From the NCBI RefSeq assembly GCF_010686755.1, contig NZ_JAAGXA010000009.1, positions 124,001-188,000 of the forward strand: a stretch of 64,000 nucleotides of DNA, read 5' to 3'. Origin of the DNA: Nocardioides zeae. GTDB lineage: Bacteria; Actinomycetota; Actinomycetes; Propionibacteriales; Nocardioidaceae. This document shows, one piece after another, positions 50,747-61,672 of this stretch. The position numbers and the translations under genes are program-made. The notes beneath the pieces are model-generated. The model did not search any database. It had not been told where the DNA came from and worked only from the letters and a program-made list of their open reading frames with translations. How positions within the stretch are numbered: the stretch's first letter is position 1; each line of letters opens with the position of its first letter.

Positions 50747-50762
50747 GTTACCACCGTGAAAC
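50747..50762. promoter_or_regulatory. GlnR-like box upstream of gltBD
   Basis: GTTAC-N6-GAAAC is an exact match to the GlnR half-site pair gTnAC-n6-GaAAC. A weak second pair (GTCGC then GGCAC) follows at the right spacing. GlnR regulates nitrogen genes in actinobacteria; the distance from the gltB start is about 170-180 bases. Confidence 0.55.
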
Positions 50763-50805
50763 AGTTCGGTCGCGTTCCGGGCACGCGACGGGGGTAGGGC
50801 GCGGG

Positions 50806-51837
50806 TCACTCCCGGTCGGTCGACGCCTCCGGCTCGGCGTCGGCCGTCGCGTCGGCGGTGGTGCCGGTCTTCGTGTCGGCCGTGGAGTCGGCCTCGGAGT
50901 CGGCCGTCGTGTCCGTCGTGGCCGCCGTGGCCGCCGTGCCGCGCTCCTCCGGCGCGGGGCGCTCGAACCCCTCGACGTACACGTCCTCCTCGCGTCCCTC
51001 GCCCCGGGTGAGGACGAGGTAGCCGACGGCGCCCACGAACAGGATGATCGAGGTCCACACGTTCCAGCGCAGGCCGAGCACGTTCTCGAGCTGCACGTCG
51101 TCGATGCGGAGCATCTCGTTCCAGACGCGGCCCGTCGTGTACGCGACGACGTAGAGCGCCAGCACCCGCCCGTGACCGAGCCGGAGCCGGCGGTCGAGGG
51201 CGACCAAGATCGCGAACGCCGCGAGGTTCCACAGGCACTCGTAGAGGAAGGTCGGGTGGAAGAGCGTGCCGGGCGCGAAACCGGCGGCGCGGGCGACGGA
51301 GTCGCTGACCTCGAGGCCCCACGGGAGGTCGGTCGGCTTGCCGAACAGCTCCTGGTTGAACCAGTTGCCCCAGCGCCCGATCGCCTGCGCGACGAGCAGG
51401 CCGGGGGCGAGCGCGTCGGCCATCGGGAGGAACCGGATGCCGCGGCTGCGGGCGCCGATCCAGGCTCCGACGCCGCCGAGGGCGATCGCGCCCCAGATGC
51501 CGAGACCGCCGTTCCAGACGTACAGCGCCTCGATGGGGCGGCGCCCCTCGCCGAAGTAGAGCTCCCAGTCGGTCGCCACGTGGTAGAGCCGGCCGCCGAT
51601 GATGCCGAACGGCACGGCCCAGATCGCGATGTCCATGACCTCGCCGGCCGTGCCGCCGCGGGCGACCCACCGCTTCTCGCCGATCCAGATGGCGGCGGCC
51701 ACGCCGAGGATGATGCACAACGCGTACCCGCGCAGCGGCACCGGCCCGACGTGCCAGACCCCTTCGGAGGGGCTGGGGATCGACAGCGGCACGGTCAGGA
51801 GCGAGCCGAGGGCGGCGTTCAGCATGGCGCCCATCAT
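50806..51837 (-). CDS. lgt: Prolipoprotein diacylglyceryl transferase
   Basis: 343 residues, seven transmembrane helices. The signature GRWGNWFNQELFG and the upstream GGRLYHV and YVWNGGLGIWG blocks match Lgt. It adds diacylglycerol to the lipobox Cys of lipoproteins such as the SCO-family and LivK proteins here. The C-terminal 65 residues are an Ala/Thr/Glu/Asp-rich tail not found in short Lgts but common in actinobacteria. Confidence 0.95.
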   Translation of the reverse strand: MMGAMLNAALGSLLTVPLSIPSPSEGVWHVGPVPLRGYALCIILGVAAAIWIGEKRWVARGGTAGEVMDIAIWAVPFGIIGGRLYHVATDWELYFGEGRRPIEALYVWNGGLGIWGAIALGGVGAWIGARSRGIRFLPMADALAPGLLVAQAIGRWGNWFNQELFGKPTDLPWGLEVSDSVARAAGFAPGTLFHPTFLYECLWNLAAFAILVALDRRLRLGHGRVLALYVVAYTTGRVWNEMLRIDDVQLENVLGLRWNVWTSIILFVGAVGYLVLTRGEGREEDVYVEGFERPAPEERGTAATAATTDTTADSEADSTADTKTGTTADATADAEPEASTDRE

Positions 51838-51843
51838 GGCGGG

Positions 51844-52527
51844 TCAGGAGCCGGGGCGACCCAGCAGGGTGACGATGTCCACGGCGAGGTCGTGGGGCGA
51901 CGTGTCCCGCATCCACAGCATCGGCACGGTGTCGTCGGCGTCGACGGCGTTCACCTGGTCGTTGTGGGTGACGTCGTAGCCGCCGCTGGCGAGCCGGACG
52001 CCCTCCTCGAAGTAGACGTGGAAGCTCTGCGCCGCCGTCTGCAGGGAGGCCAGGTCGCCGGTGATGCCGACGAACCCGGGGTCGAAGCGCTCCAGGTAGG
52101 TGCGGAGCGTCGCCACGTCGTCCCGCGCCGGGTCCGTGGTCACGAACAGCACCTGCACGCGCTCGCGGTCGGCGTCGTCGAGGCGGGCCAGGGCGTTGGC
52201 GATGTTGGCGAGGACCATCTGGCAGATGTCGGGGCAGTGGCTGTAGCCGAAGAACACGAGCGTCAGGTCGGCGTCGGTGTCCTCGGTCAGCGAGTACGGC
52301 GTGCCCTCCGGTGCGCTCCCCTGCGTCGAGACCAGCGGGGGGCCGGCGACCGTGTACGGCTGGTCGAGCACGATGCCGTACATGGAGTCGTCGGTGAGGT
52401 CGGCGCCCACCATCGGGTTGAGCGGCTCGGACTGACCGCCGCACGCGGTCAGGACGGCGAGCGCGAACGCACCCGCCGCGGCCGCGCAACGACGGCGCAG
52501 GCGCACGGAGACCCGCAGGTCAGGCAC
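51844..52527 (-). CDS. SCO1/SenC family copper-chaperone-like lipoprotein
   Basis: 227 residues. Lipobox LTAC (about residue 30) after a basic signal region; thioredoxin-like fold with the copper motif CPDIC. The usual distant His is likely that in DVTHNDQV. The family delivers copper to cytochrome oxidase CuA or acts as a thiol reductase. The GTG at 52527 overlaps the 3' end of trpA by 8 bases; an in-frame GTG at 52506 is an alternative. Confidence 0.88.
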   Translation of the reverse strand: MPDLRVSVRLRRRCAAAAGAFALAVLTACGGQSEPLNPMVGADLTDDSMYGIVLDQPYTVAGPPLVSTQGSAPEGTPYSLTEDTDADLTLVFFGYSHCPDICQMVLANIANALARLDDADRERVQVLFVTTDPARDDVATLRTYLERFDPGFVGITGDLASLQTAAQSFHVYFEEGVRLASGGYDVTHNDQVNAVDADDTVPMLWMRDTSPHDLAVDIVTLLGRPGS

Positions 52528-53340
52528 CGCCGGCGTCCCCGCGACGTACCCCGGCGGCCAGGTCCTCCGTGAGCGTGCGCAGCGCGGCCAGCCCGGCCGC
52601 GCGGTCGGTGCCCGCGTCGAGCAGGGTGCGCACGAAGGCGGACCCGACGATGACGCCGTCGGCGTACGCCGCGACGACCGCGGCCTGGTCGCCGTTGGAG
52701 ACACCGAGGCCGACGCCCACGGGGAGGTGGGCGTCCTTCGGCTGGAGGGCACGGGCCCGGGTGACGAGCGGACCCGCGAGGTCGCTGGTGGTGGTGCGTG
52801 CCCCCGTGACACCCATGACGGCCGTGGCGTAGACGAACCCCCGGGAGGCGGCGGTCGTCATCGCGACCCGCTCGTCGGTGGACGACGGGGCGACGAGGAA
52901 CACCTTGTCGAGGTCGTGGGCGTCCGCCGCGGCGATCCACGCCTCGCCGGCGTCGGGCGTGATGTCCGGCGTGATGAGACCGGCGCCGCCCGCCGAGGCG
53001 AGGTCGGCGGCGAACCGCTCGACGCCGTAGCGCTCGACGGGGTTCCAGTACGTCATGACGAGCGTCGGCGTGCCGGTCGCGGCCACCGCCTCGACGGTGC
53101 GGAGGACGTCGGTGGTGCGGCAGCCGGCGTCGAGCGCCTGCTGGGCCGCGGCCTGGATGGTCGGCCCGTCCATCACCGGGTCGCTGTAGGGCAGCCCGAT
53201 CTCGATGACGTCGCACCCGGCGTCGACCATGACGTGGAGCGCGTCGACGGCGCCGGGCACGTCGGGGAAGCCGGCGGGCAGGTAGCCGATGAGGGCCGCG
53301 CGCCCCTCCGACCGGGCACGCTCGAAGGCGGGGGTGGTGC

Positions 53341-53344
<4 letters not shown>
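52520..53344 (-). CDS. trpA: Tryptophan synthase alpha chain
   Basis: 274 residues. The catalytic Glu lies in [13 protein letters not shown], and the Asp in the same motif is also conserved; the phosphate loops ([17 protein letters not shown]) follow. It cleaves indole-3-glycerol phosphate to indole. The ATG overlaps the trpB stop (ATGA), coupling the two subunits. Confidence 0.96.
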
Positions 53345-54581
<1,237 letters not shown>

Positions 54582-54585
<4 letters not shown>

Positions 54586-55382
54586 CGGGGTGCTCCTCCG
54601 GCGGCCACGAGGCCGCTCATCGCGCGGACGGCGGCGGTGGGGTCGCCGTCCTTCACCAGGGTCTCGCCGACGAGCACCGCGCGGGCGCCCTCGGCGACGT
54701 AGCGCTCGACGTCCGCCACCCCGCCGACACCGGACTCGGCGACGAGCACCCGGTCGGTGGGGACGAGCGGCGCGAGGCGGCCGAAGACGTCGGCGTCGAC
54801 GGCCAGGGTCTTGAGGTTGCGGGCGTTGACGCCCACGAGGGTCGCCCCGAGGGCGATGGCCCGCTCGGTCTCGGCCTCGTCGTGCACCTCGACGAGCACC
54901 CTCATGCCGAGCTCGCGCGCCAGGTCGTGCAGCCGGCGCAGCGTGTCGTCGTCCAGGGCCGCGACGATCAGCAGCACCAGGTCGGCACCCCAGGCACGGG
55001 CCTCGACGACCTGGTAGTCCGTGACCGTGAAGTCCTTGCGCAGCAGGGGGAGGTCGACCGCCGCGCGCACGGCGGCGAGGTCGGCCAGCGACCCGCCGAA
55101 GCGGCGCTCCTCCGTGAGGACGCTGATCGCGGCGGCGCCTCCGGCGGCGTACGCCGAGGCGAGCGCCACGGGATCGGGGATGTCCGCCAGGTGGCCCTTG
55201 CTGGGGCTGCGGCGCTTGACCTCGGCGATCACGCTGGACCCGGGCGCGGCGAGGGCCGGCAGGGGGTCGAGGGCGGGGGCCACGTCGGAGAGCCGGGCGC
55301 GCAGCTCCGGCAGGGGCAGCGCGGACTCACGCCGGGCGAGGTCCTCGCGGACCCCTGCGACGATGTCGTCGAGGACGGTCAC
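54582..55382 (-). CDS. trpC: Indole-3-glycerol phosphate synthase
   Basis: 266 residues, TIM barrel. [14 protein letters not shown] carries the catalytic Lys; later [11 protein letters not shown] and LVAESGV blocks fit TrpC. It precedes trpB in the operon; no trpF, trpD or trpE is in the window. Confidence 0.96.
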
Positions 55383-55387
55383 GAGGG

Positions 55388-55588
55388 TCAGTGCTTCTCC
55401 TCGTGCAGACCCATCTTGGCCATCACGAGGAAGAGGAAGAACGAGCCGACGGCGAGCGCGAGCCCGACGTAGAAGATCGGCAGGCTGATGGGGTCGAGCA
55501 TGAGGCCGACGGCCCCCACCACGAAGCCGACCATCGCCACCGACACCCCGGTCCAGGCCGCGGGGGTGTTGCCGTGGTTGTTGGCCAT
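55388..55588 (-). CDS. HGxxPAAW family small membrane protein
   Basis: 66 residues: [15 protein letters not shown], the family name motif, then two transmembrane helices and a short charged tail. It is widely seen in actinobacteria between the Trp-associated membrane protein and trpC. Function unknown. The ATG at 55588 has GAGGAG upstream; the longer start adds ten residues without a good site. Confidence 0.85.
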   Translation of the reverse strand: MANNHGNTPAAWTGVSVAMVGFVVGAVGLMLDPISLPIFYVGLALAVGSFFLFLVMAKMGLHEEKH

Positions 55589-55690
55589 CGTGTGCTCCTC
55601 GGGTTGTTCGGGGTTCATCGGGTCGATCGCGTTGCTGCGGGGGACGGGCCTCGTGGCCCTGCGCTCCAGTCTAGGGCGGCGGCGGGCGGC

Positions 55691-56299
55691 TCAGCGCGTG
55701 GGGTCGTGCCCCTCGTCGAGCGCCTTCCACAGGTCGAGCGACGTGCGGGGCTGCTCGACGGCCGCGGCCTCCGTGGCGTCGGCCGGAGCGTCGTACCGCG
55801 CCCCCATCTCAGGCCACGCAGGGGCCAGGCGGACCGCCGCGGCGGCGGCGAGCACCGCGACGACGGCGGCCGCCCCGGTCACGAAGAGCCAGGGCCCGAG
55901 GGTCGGGTCGACGGCCTGTCCGGTGCTGGCCAGCTCGGCGGCGACGTCGTCGGGGAGCGTGCGGGCGGCCGTGACCACGGTGGCCACGACGCCGACGGCC
56001 GTGACGGTCGCCAGCACCGCGACGGCGCGCCGGAACCAGCGACGGGTGACCAGCACGACGCCCCAGCAGGCCAGCAGCACGAGACCGAGCGCCCCCGCCA
56101 GCGGGGAGGTCCCCAGGTCGGCCGTCGTGGCCATGCCGCTCTGGCCCAGGCCGTTCACACCACCGGTCGCGCCGCCGGTGTCCACCCACGCCCGCGTGCC
56201 GGCGAAGGCGACCAGGCCGCTCGACGCGAGGCCGAGGAGGACGACGGGACCGAAGGTGCGTCGTCGACCGTGCACCCCGCCGCCGGTCTCGCCGGTCAT
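55691..56299 (-). CDS. Trp-region conserved hypothetical membrane protein
   Basis: 202 residues, four transmembrane helices (about 16-35, 65-85, 90-115, 135-160), with an acidic C-terminus. It fits the actinobacterial family that lies in trp operons (TIGR02234 type). Function unknown. The ATG overlaps the hisI stop (ATGA). In related genomes trpE lies between hisI and this gene; here it does not. Confidence 0.85.
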   Translation of the reverse strand: MTGETGGGVHGRRRTFGPVVLLGLASSGLVAFAGTRAWVDTGGATGGVNGLGQSGMATTADLGTSPLAGALGLVLLACWGVVLVTRRWFRRAVAVLATVTAVGVVATVVTAARTLPDDVAAELASTGQAVDPTLGPWLFVTGAAAVVAVLAAAAAVRLAPAWPEMGARYDAPADATEAAAVEQPRTSLDLWKALDEGHDPTR

Positions 56300-56685
56300 G
56301 CCGGTCCCAGGCGGTCGGCGTCGAAGCACGTGCGGTCGCCGGTGTGGCAGGCCGCGCCCTCCTGGTCGACCTTCACCAGCAGGGTGTCGCCGTCGCAGTC
56401 GAGCCGCACGTCCTTGACCCACTGGCGGTGGCCGGAGGTCTCCCCCTTCACCCAGTACTCCTGGCGCGAGCGGGACCAGTAGGTCGCACGCCCCGTGCCC
56501 AGCGTGCGGGCGAGGGCCTCGTCGTCCATCCACCCCAGCATCAGCACCTCGCCGGTGTCGTGCTGCTGCACCACGGCGGGCACGAGCCCGTCGGCGGTGC
56601 GCTTGAGACGGGCGGCGATCTCGGGGGCCAGGCTGCTCACCGGGCCAGTATCCCCGGTGTCGGGCGCGGACCGGACGCCGCTCAC
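56296..56685 (-). CDS. hisI: Phosphoribosyl-AMP cyclohydrolase
   Basis: 129 residues from the GTG at 56685, which overlaps the upstream ABC gene stop (GTGA). [10 protein letters not shown] and the metal-binding [25 protein letters not shown] mark HisI. It opens the purine ring in histidine synthesis. The first 15 residues may be extra; an in-frame GTG at 56640 would give 114 residues, close to the mycobacterial length. Confidence 0.93.
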   Translation of the reverse strand: MSGVRSAPDTGDTGPVSSLAPEIAARLKRTADGLVPAVVQQHDTGEVLMLGWMDDEALARTLGTGRATYWSRSRQEYWVKGETSGHRQWVKDVRLDCDGDTLLVKVDQEGAACHTGDRTCFDADRLGPA

Positions 56686-58508
56686 GAGGCCACCGCCCGC
56701 TGGGCGACCCAGGAGGCGTGCAGCCGGGCGTAGGCCGACCCCTCCGCCGCCACCAGCTCCGCGTGGGGCCCGTGCTGGACGATGCGTCCCGCGTCGACGA
56801 CGACGACCTCGTCGGCCTTCTCCGCCGTCGAGAGCCGGTGGGCGATCGTGATGGCGGTGCGCCCCGCCATGAGCCGCTCGAGGGCGCGGTTGATGCGCAT
56901 CTCGAGGGCCGGGTCCACCGCGCTGGTCGCCTCGTCGAGCACGAGGAGGTCGGGGTCGGCCAGGTGCGCGCGGAGCAGCGCCACGAGCTGCCGCTCCCCC
57001 GCCGACAGCGACTCCCCGCGTTGGCCGACCTGGGTGTGGACGCCGTCGGGCAACCCGGCGATCCAGTCGTCGAGGCCGATCTCGGCCGCAGCGGCGAGCA
57101 CCCGGGACTCGTCGGCGCCGAGGTCGCCGTAGCGCGCGTTGGCGAGCACCGTGTCGTCGAAGAGGAAGCCCTCCTGCGGCACGAGCACGACGCGGCGACG
57201 CAGCGACGCACCGCGCACCTCCCGCAGGTCGACGCCGTCGAGGCGCACCGCACCCGAGGTCGGGTCGACGAGCCGGGTGAGCAGCTTCGCGATGGTGGAC
57301 TTGCCGGAGCCGGTCTCCCCCACGACGGCCACGCGGCGCCCGGCGGCGATGCGCAGCGACACGTCGCGCAGCACCGCGTCGCCGCCCGGGTAGGCGAACC
57401 AGACCCCGTCGAGCTCGACGTCGACGGCCCGGTCGGGGAGGTCGGAGCCGCTCGGGCCCGGGTCCACGAGCTCGGCCGGGGTGTCGAGCAGGCCGATGAC
57501 GCGGCGCCACCCGGCGATGGCGTTCTGGGCGTCGGTGAGGATCTGCGTGCCCATCTGCACGGGCCCGACGAACAGGGTCACGAGGAACGCGAACGCCAGG
57601 ATCTCGCCTGCCGTCATCCGTCCGGCGATGCCGAGCAGCACCCCGATCACGATGACCCCTGCGTTGGCCAGGCCGGCGGAGATGCCGCCCAGCGAGAAGG
57701 AGACGGCGGTGAAGCCCTGCGCGCGGACGGCGGCTCCCCGGTAGGTGTCGATGGCGGTGTCGATCCGCGCCTGGGTGCGCCCCTCGACCGCGTAGGACCG
57801 CACGACCGCGGCGCCGACCACCGGCTCGGCGATCGCGGAGAGCATCAGGCCCACCTGGCGCCGGACCACGCCGTACGCCTCGGAGAGCCGGCGCTGGAAG
57901 TAGCGCAGCGACAGGAACAGGGGGGCGAAGCAGACCCAGACCACCAGGGTCAGCTCCCAGCTGTAGATCGCCATGACGACCGTGGCGACGAGCACCTGCC
58001 CCACGCTGACCACGAGGAGCACGCCGCCGAAGACGATGAACTGGCTGACCTGGTCGATGTCGCTCGTCACCCGCGAGACCAGCGAGCCGCGCCGCTCCGT
58101 GTCCTGCGTGCCGAGCGGCAGGTCGTGCACGTGGCGGAAGGCCTTCACCCGCAGCGAGGAGAGCCCCGTCTCGGCGGCGCGGAAGAGGCGGTAGGTCATC
58201 AGGTAGGACGCCAGGCCCGTCACGAGCACCGCGAGGGTGGCGAGGAGCGCCATCACGACGGTGAACCGGACGTCGGTGCCGCCGGGCGCGTTGATGCCGC
58301 GGTCGAGCGTCTGCTGCACGGCGACGGGCACGACGACCTGGCCGGCGGTGGACAGGGCCGCCAGCAGGAGCGTGACGCGGATGCCGTGCGCCAGCTCCGG
58401 CGAGTGCCGCACCCCGCGCCGGATCGTCTCGATCGCGCCGATCTCCTCGCCGGAGACGACCGCCGTCGCGGCACGGGCACGTCCCGGGTCGGGCGTCGTC
58501 GTGCTCAT
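56682..58508 (-). CDS. ABC exporter half-transporter, catalytic-site subunit
   Basis: 608 residues: six transmembrane helices (about 40-330) then an ATPase with Walker [10 protein letters not shown], signature LSAGERQ, Walker [13 protein letters not shown] with the catalytic Glu, and H-loop IAHRLST. It is coupled by ATGA to the partner gene. The intact residues here pair with degenerate ones in the partner, a heterodimeric exporter. Substrate (lipid, drug or peptide) unknown. Confidence 0.9.
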   Translation of the reverse strand: MSTTTPDPGRARAATAVVSGEEIGAIETIRRGVRHSPELAHGIRVTLLLAALSTAGQVVVPVAVQQTLDRGINAPGGTDVRFTVVMALLATLAVLVTGLASYLMTYRLFRAAETGLSSLRVKAFRHVHDLPLGTQDTERRGSLVSRVTSDIDQVSQFIVFGGVLLVVSVGQVLVATVVMAIYSWELTLVVWVCFAPLFLSLRYFQRRLSEAYGVVRRQVGLMLSAIAEPVVGAAVVRSYAVEGRTQARIDTAIDTYRGAAVRAQGFTAVSFSLGGISAGLANAGVIVIGVLLGIAGRMTAGEILAFAFLVTLFVGPVQMGTQILTDAQNAIAGWRRVIGLLDTPAELVDPGPSGSDLPDRAVDVELDGVWFAYPGGDAVLRDVSLRIAAGRRVAVVGETGSGKSTIAKLLTRLVDPTSGAVRLDGVDLREVRGASLRRRVVLVPQEGFLFDDTVLANARYGDLGADESRVLAAAAEIGLDDWIAGLPDGVHTQVGQRGESLSAGERQLVALLRAHLADPDLLVLDEATSAVDPALEMRINRALERLMAGRTAITIAHRLSTAEKADEVVVVDAGRIVQHGPHAELVAAEGSAYARLHASWVAQRAVAS

Positions 58509-60307
58509 CGGAGCGCCTCCTCGGCGGGGTCGTGGTCGTAGGCCGTCACGATCTGCGCGTAGGCGGCGTTGCGCGCCAGCAGCTCGTCGTGCGGCCCCTG
58601 GTCGACGACGCGTCCCTCGTCGAGGAACACGACCTCGTCGGCGAGGCCGATGGTCGCCTTGCGGTAGGCCACCACCACGAGGGTGGTGCCGGGCTCGGTG
58701 CCGGGCTCGTCGCGACGCAGGGCGGCGAGGATCCGTGCCTCCACCTCCGGGTCGACGGCGGACGTCGCGTCGTCGAGCACGAGGAGGCGGGGGCGCCGCA
58801 CCAGCGCCCGCGCGAGCGAGAGCCGCTGCCGCTGGCCACCGGACAGCGTCGTGCCCCGCTCCCCCAGCTCGGTGTCGAGGCCCGCGGGCAACCGGCGCAC
58901 GAAGTCCGCGGCCTGCGCGGTCTCCAGGGCCGCCCACACCTCCGCGTCGTCGACGTCGAGGCCCAGCGCCACGTTGCCGCGCACCGTGTCGTCGAACAGG
59001 AAGGCCGTCTGCGGCACCACCGCGACGGCGTCGGCGAGCGCGCCGTAGGCCAGGTCGCGCAGGTCGGTGCCGTCCACGCGCAACGCCCCCGCCTCGGGGT
59101 CGACGAGGCGGGTCAGCAGCGAGGTCAGCGTGCTCTTGCCCGCGGCCGTCGGGCCCACGACCGCGACGGTGCGGCCCGGCTCGACCGCGAAGCTGACGTC
59201 GCGCAGGACGGGCGCACCCGCGGCGTACCCGAAGCGGACGTTCTCGACCTCCAGCCGCGCCCCCGGGCCGTGGCCGGCGAGCCGGTCGTCACCGAACTCC
59301 AGGCCGCCCTCGGCGTGGAGCACGCTGCGGACGCGGTCGTAGCCGACGACGCTGCGCGGCAGGTCGCCCAGCAGCCAGCCGATGGAGCGGATGGGGAACG
59401 CCACGACGGTGAGCAGGTAGGCCACCGTGACGACGGCGCCGGGATCGCTGGAGCCGTCGAGCACCCGGGCCACCCCCACCACCAGCACGAGGAGCACGCC
59501 GATGTTGGGCAGGGCGTTGAGGATGGGGTCGAACGCGGCCCGCAGCCGGCCGGCCCGGATCGCCACGTCGCGCAGCTCCTCGCTGCGCTGCCGGAAGCGC
59601 TCGGTCTCCTCGCTCTCGCGGCCGAGGGTCTTCACCACCAGGGCGCCGTCGAACGACTCGTGGGCGATCTCGCTGACCACGCCGCGCAGCTCCTGCACCC
59701 GCGTCATGAGGGGCGAGGTGACGCGCTGGAACCACAGGTTCACGACGATCACCGCCGGGAACACCAGGAGACCGACGAGCGCGAGCACGAGGTCGGTCAC
59801 CACCATCTGGACGACCGCGATCACCATCATCGCGACCGTGCCCACGGCCATCGGCAGCGGCGCGACGGGGCCCCAGGCGGCCTGCACGTCGGCGTTCGCG
59901 TTGGAGAGGAGCACCCCGGTGGGGTGGCGGTGGTGCCACGACATGGGGAGCGCCAGGTACTGCCGCGTCACCGCGCGGCGGTCGTGCGCCTCCATGCGGT
60001 ACTGCATGATGCCCGCGCCGAGGCGCCGCGCGACGATGCCGACGGCCCGCAGGATCGCGACGCCCACGAACAGCGCGACGACCGCGACGAGCACGCCCGC
60101 GCCGATCTCGCCGTCGCGGAAGGCGGGCAGCACCACGTGGTCGGTCGCCCAGCCGAGGACCCACGCGTCAGCGACCGTGAGCGCACCGAAGAGCACGCTG
60201 CCGAGGGTCGCGAGGGTGAACACCCACGGCTCCCGCCGGATCGCGACCCCGAGGACCCGCAGGCCCGCTCGGGTCGCCGACGGTCGTGCGGTGCCACCTG
60301 GTCCCAC
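58505..60307 (-). CDS. ABC exporter half-transporter, degenerate-site subunit
   Basis: 600 residues. Walker [10 protein letters not shown] and signature LSGGQRQ are intact, but Walker B ends in [12 protein letters not shown] (Asp for Glu) and the H-loop region reads VVAYRKA (Tyr for His). This is the non-catalytic-site pattern of heterodimeric exporters such as TM287/288. The GTG start has GAGGAG about 9 bases upstream. First gene of the minus-strand run ending at gltD. Confidence 0.9.
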   Translation of the reverse strand: MGPGGTARPSATRAGLRVLGVAIRREPWVFTLATLGSVLFGALTVADAWVLGWATDHVVLPAFRDGEIGAGVLVAVVALFVGVAILRAVGIVARRLGAGIMQYRMEAHDRRAVTRQYLALPMSWHHRHPTGVLLSNANADVQAAWGPVAPLPMAVGTVAMMVIAVVQMVVTDLVLALVGLLVFPAVIVVNLWFQRVTSPLMTRVQELRGVVSEIAHESFDGALVVKTLGRESEETERFRQRSEELRDVAIRAGRLRAAFDPILNALPNIGVLLVLVVGVARVLDGSSDPGAVVTVAYLLTVVAFPIRSIGWLLGDLPRSVVGYDRVRSVLHAEGGLEFGDDRLAGHGPGARLEVENVRFGYAAGAPVLRDVSFAVEPGRTVAVVGPTAAGKSTLTSLLTRLVDPEAGALRVDGTDLRDLAYGALADAVAVVPQTAFLFDDTVRGNVALGLDVDDAEVWAALETAQAADFVRRLPAGLDTELGERGTTLSGGQRQRLSLARALVRRPRLLVLDDATSAVDPEVEARILAALRRDEPGTEPGTTLVVVAYRKATIGLADEVVFLDEGRVVDQGPHDELLARNAAYAQIVTAYDHDPAEEALR

Positions 60308-60423
60308 GCGTGCGACTCCTCTGGTCTGGCTGTCGGTGTGACGGGTCCGTCTCGATCGGACGCCGGATGGCCAACGTAGGCGGGGCCACCGACATTCCTC
60401 ACATCCCCTGCCATGCTGGCGCC

Positions 60424-61023
60424 GTGCCCACCCTCGTCCTCGGCTCCGCGTCCCCCGCCCGCCTGCGCACGCTCCGCACGGCGGGGGTCGAGCCGGTCGT
60501 GATCGTCTCGGGGGTCGACGAGTCGGGACTCGACCACCTCGCGCCGACGCAGCTCGCCGGGACGCTCGCCGAGCTGAAGCGGGACGCCGTCGCGGTCCAC
60601 CCGGACGTGCCTGCCGGTGCCCTCGTGCTGGGGTGCGACTCGGTGCTCGAGATCGACGGCGTCGCCCACGGCAAGCCCCGCGACGCCGAGGACGCGGTCG
60701 CGCGCTGGGCGCGGATGAGCGGGCGCAGCGGCCTGCTCCACACCGGTCACGCGCTCGTGGACACGGCGACCGGGCAGCGGCGTACCGAGGTGGCCACCAC
60801 CGTCGTGCACTTCGCGGAGGTCGAGGAGGCGGAGGTGCGGGCCTACGTGGCGACCGGGGAACCGTTGCACGTCGCGGGTGCCTTCACCCTCGAGGGGCTC
60901 GGGGCGGCGTTCGTGCGGGGCGTCGAGGGCGACCCGCACAACGTGGTCGGGGTCAGCGTGCCGCTGCTCAGGACCGCGCTCGCCGAGCTGGGGCACCGGT
61001 GGACGGACCTGTGGTCGCGGTGA
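60424..61023 (+). CDS. maf: Maf-type nucleotide pyrophosphatase
   Basis: 199 residues. LGSASPARLRTLRTAG near the start is the Maf signature; CDSVLEIDG and GKPRDAEDA carry the acidic active-site residues. It hydrolyses non-canonical NTPs. It overlaps the GtrA gene at its 3' end by 56 bases (convergent). A CATGCT box 6 bases before the GTG is a possible leaderless promoter. Confidence 0.92.
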   Translation: MPTLVLGSASPARLRTLRTAGVEPVVIVSGVDESGLDHLAPTQLAGTLAELKRDAVAVHPDVPAGALVLGCDSVLEIDGVAHGKPRDAEDAVARWARMSGRSGLLHTGHALVDTATGQRRTEVATTVVHFAEVEEAEVRAYVATGEPLHVAGAFTLEGLGAAFVRGVEGDPHNVVGVSVPLLRTALAELGHRWTDLWSR

Positions 61024-61474
61024 CCGCCAGCGGCTGCGCCGGGGTGCTGAAGACGAACCGGCGGAACAGGTAGAAGCGCGCCACGAAACCGGCGGTCAGG
61101 CCGATGACGTTCGCGGAGACGTTGTCGGCGACCGGGTCCGTCAGACCGAGCACGTTGCGGCTGAACCAGAGGCACGCGACGGGGAGCGTCATCGTCGCGA
61201 CGTTGATGACGACGTACGCCGTGAACCCACCGTCGGCCGTGGCCGCGGACCGGTGCTTGAACACCCAGCGCCGCGTCCCGCCGTAGCTGATGAGCATGCC
61301 GATGGTGTTGGCCAGCACGTAGGCCGACAGGGGCTTGTCCTCCAGCAGCGCCTCGCCCTGGAGGAAGCCGTGGAGCAGCCAGTTGAAGATCACGACCGCG
61401 ACGGACGTGGCGAGGAGACCGACGAGGCTGAACTTGCCCACCTCGGCGGCCAGGCGTCGCCAGCGTCGTCCCAT
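60968..61474 (-). CDS. GtrA-family membrane protein
   Basis: 168 residues, four transmembrane helices; ANTIGMLISYGGTRRWVFKHRS and GFVARFYLFRRFVF are GtrA signatures. The family is thought to help flip polyprenyl-linked sugars. It lies alone between maf and the acyl-CoA carboxylase gene. The start at 61474 (MGRRWRRLAAEVGKFSLVG) matches the family. Confidence 0.88.
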   Translation of the reverse strand: MGRRWRRLAAEVGKFSLVGLLATSVAVVIFNWLLHGFLQGEALLEDKPLSAYVLANTIGMLISYGGTRRWVFKHRSAATADGGFTAYVVINVATMTLPVACLWFSRNVLGLTDPVADNVSANVIGLTAGFVARFYLFRRFVFSTPAQPLAVTATTGPSTGAPARRARS

Positions 61475-61672
61475 GGGCAGGAGGTTATCCGCGAGCCGCC
61501 CCGTGCTCGCAGGTCGCCCACCGTGTCGGCCCCGGCCGACGAGGTGGTACGCCGTACCGGGGAGTAGGTACCACGGACCGGATCCGGTGGCGATCGTTCG
61601 CTCGGTTGCCCCTAGACTCCCCCCGGCGGTGCCCGGGTGGGCACCGCGACCGAGACCCTCGAGGAGTTGACC

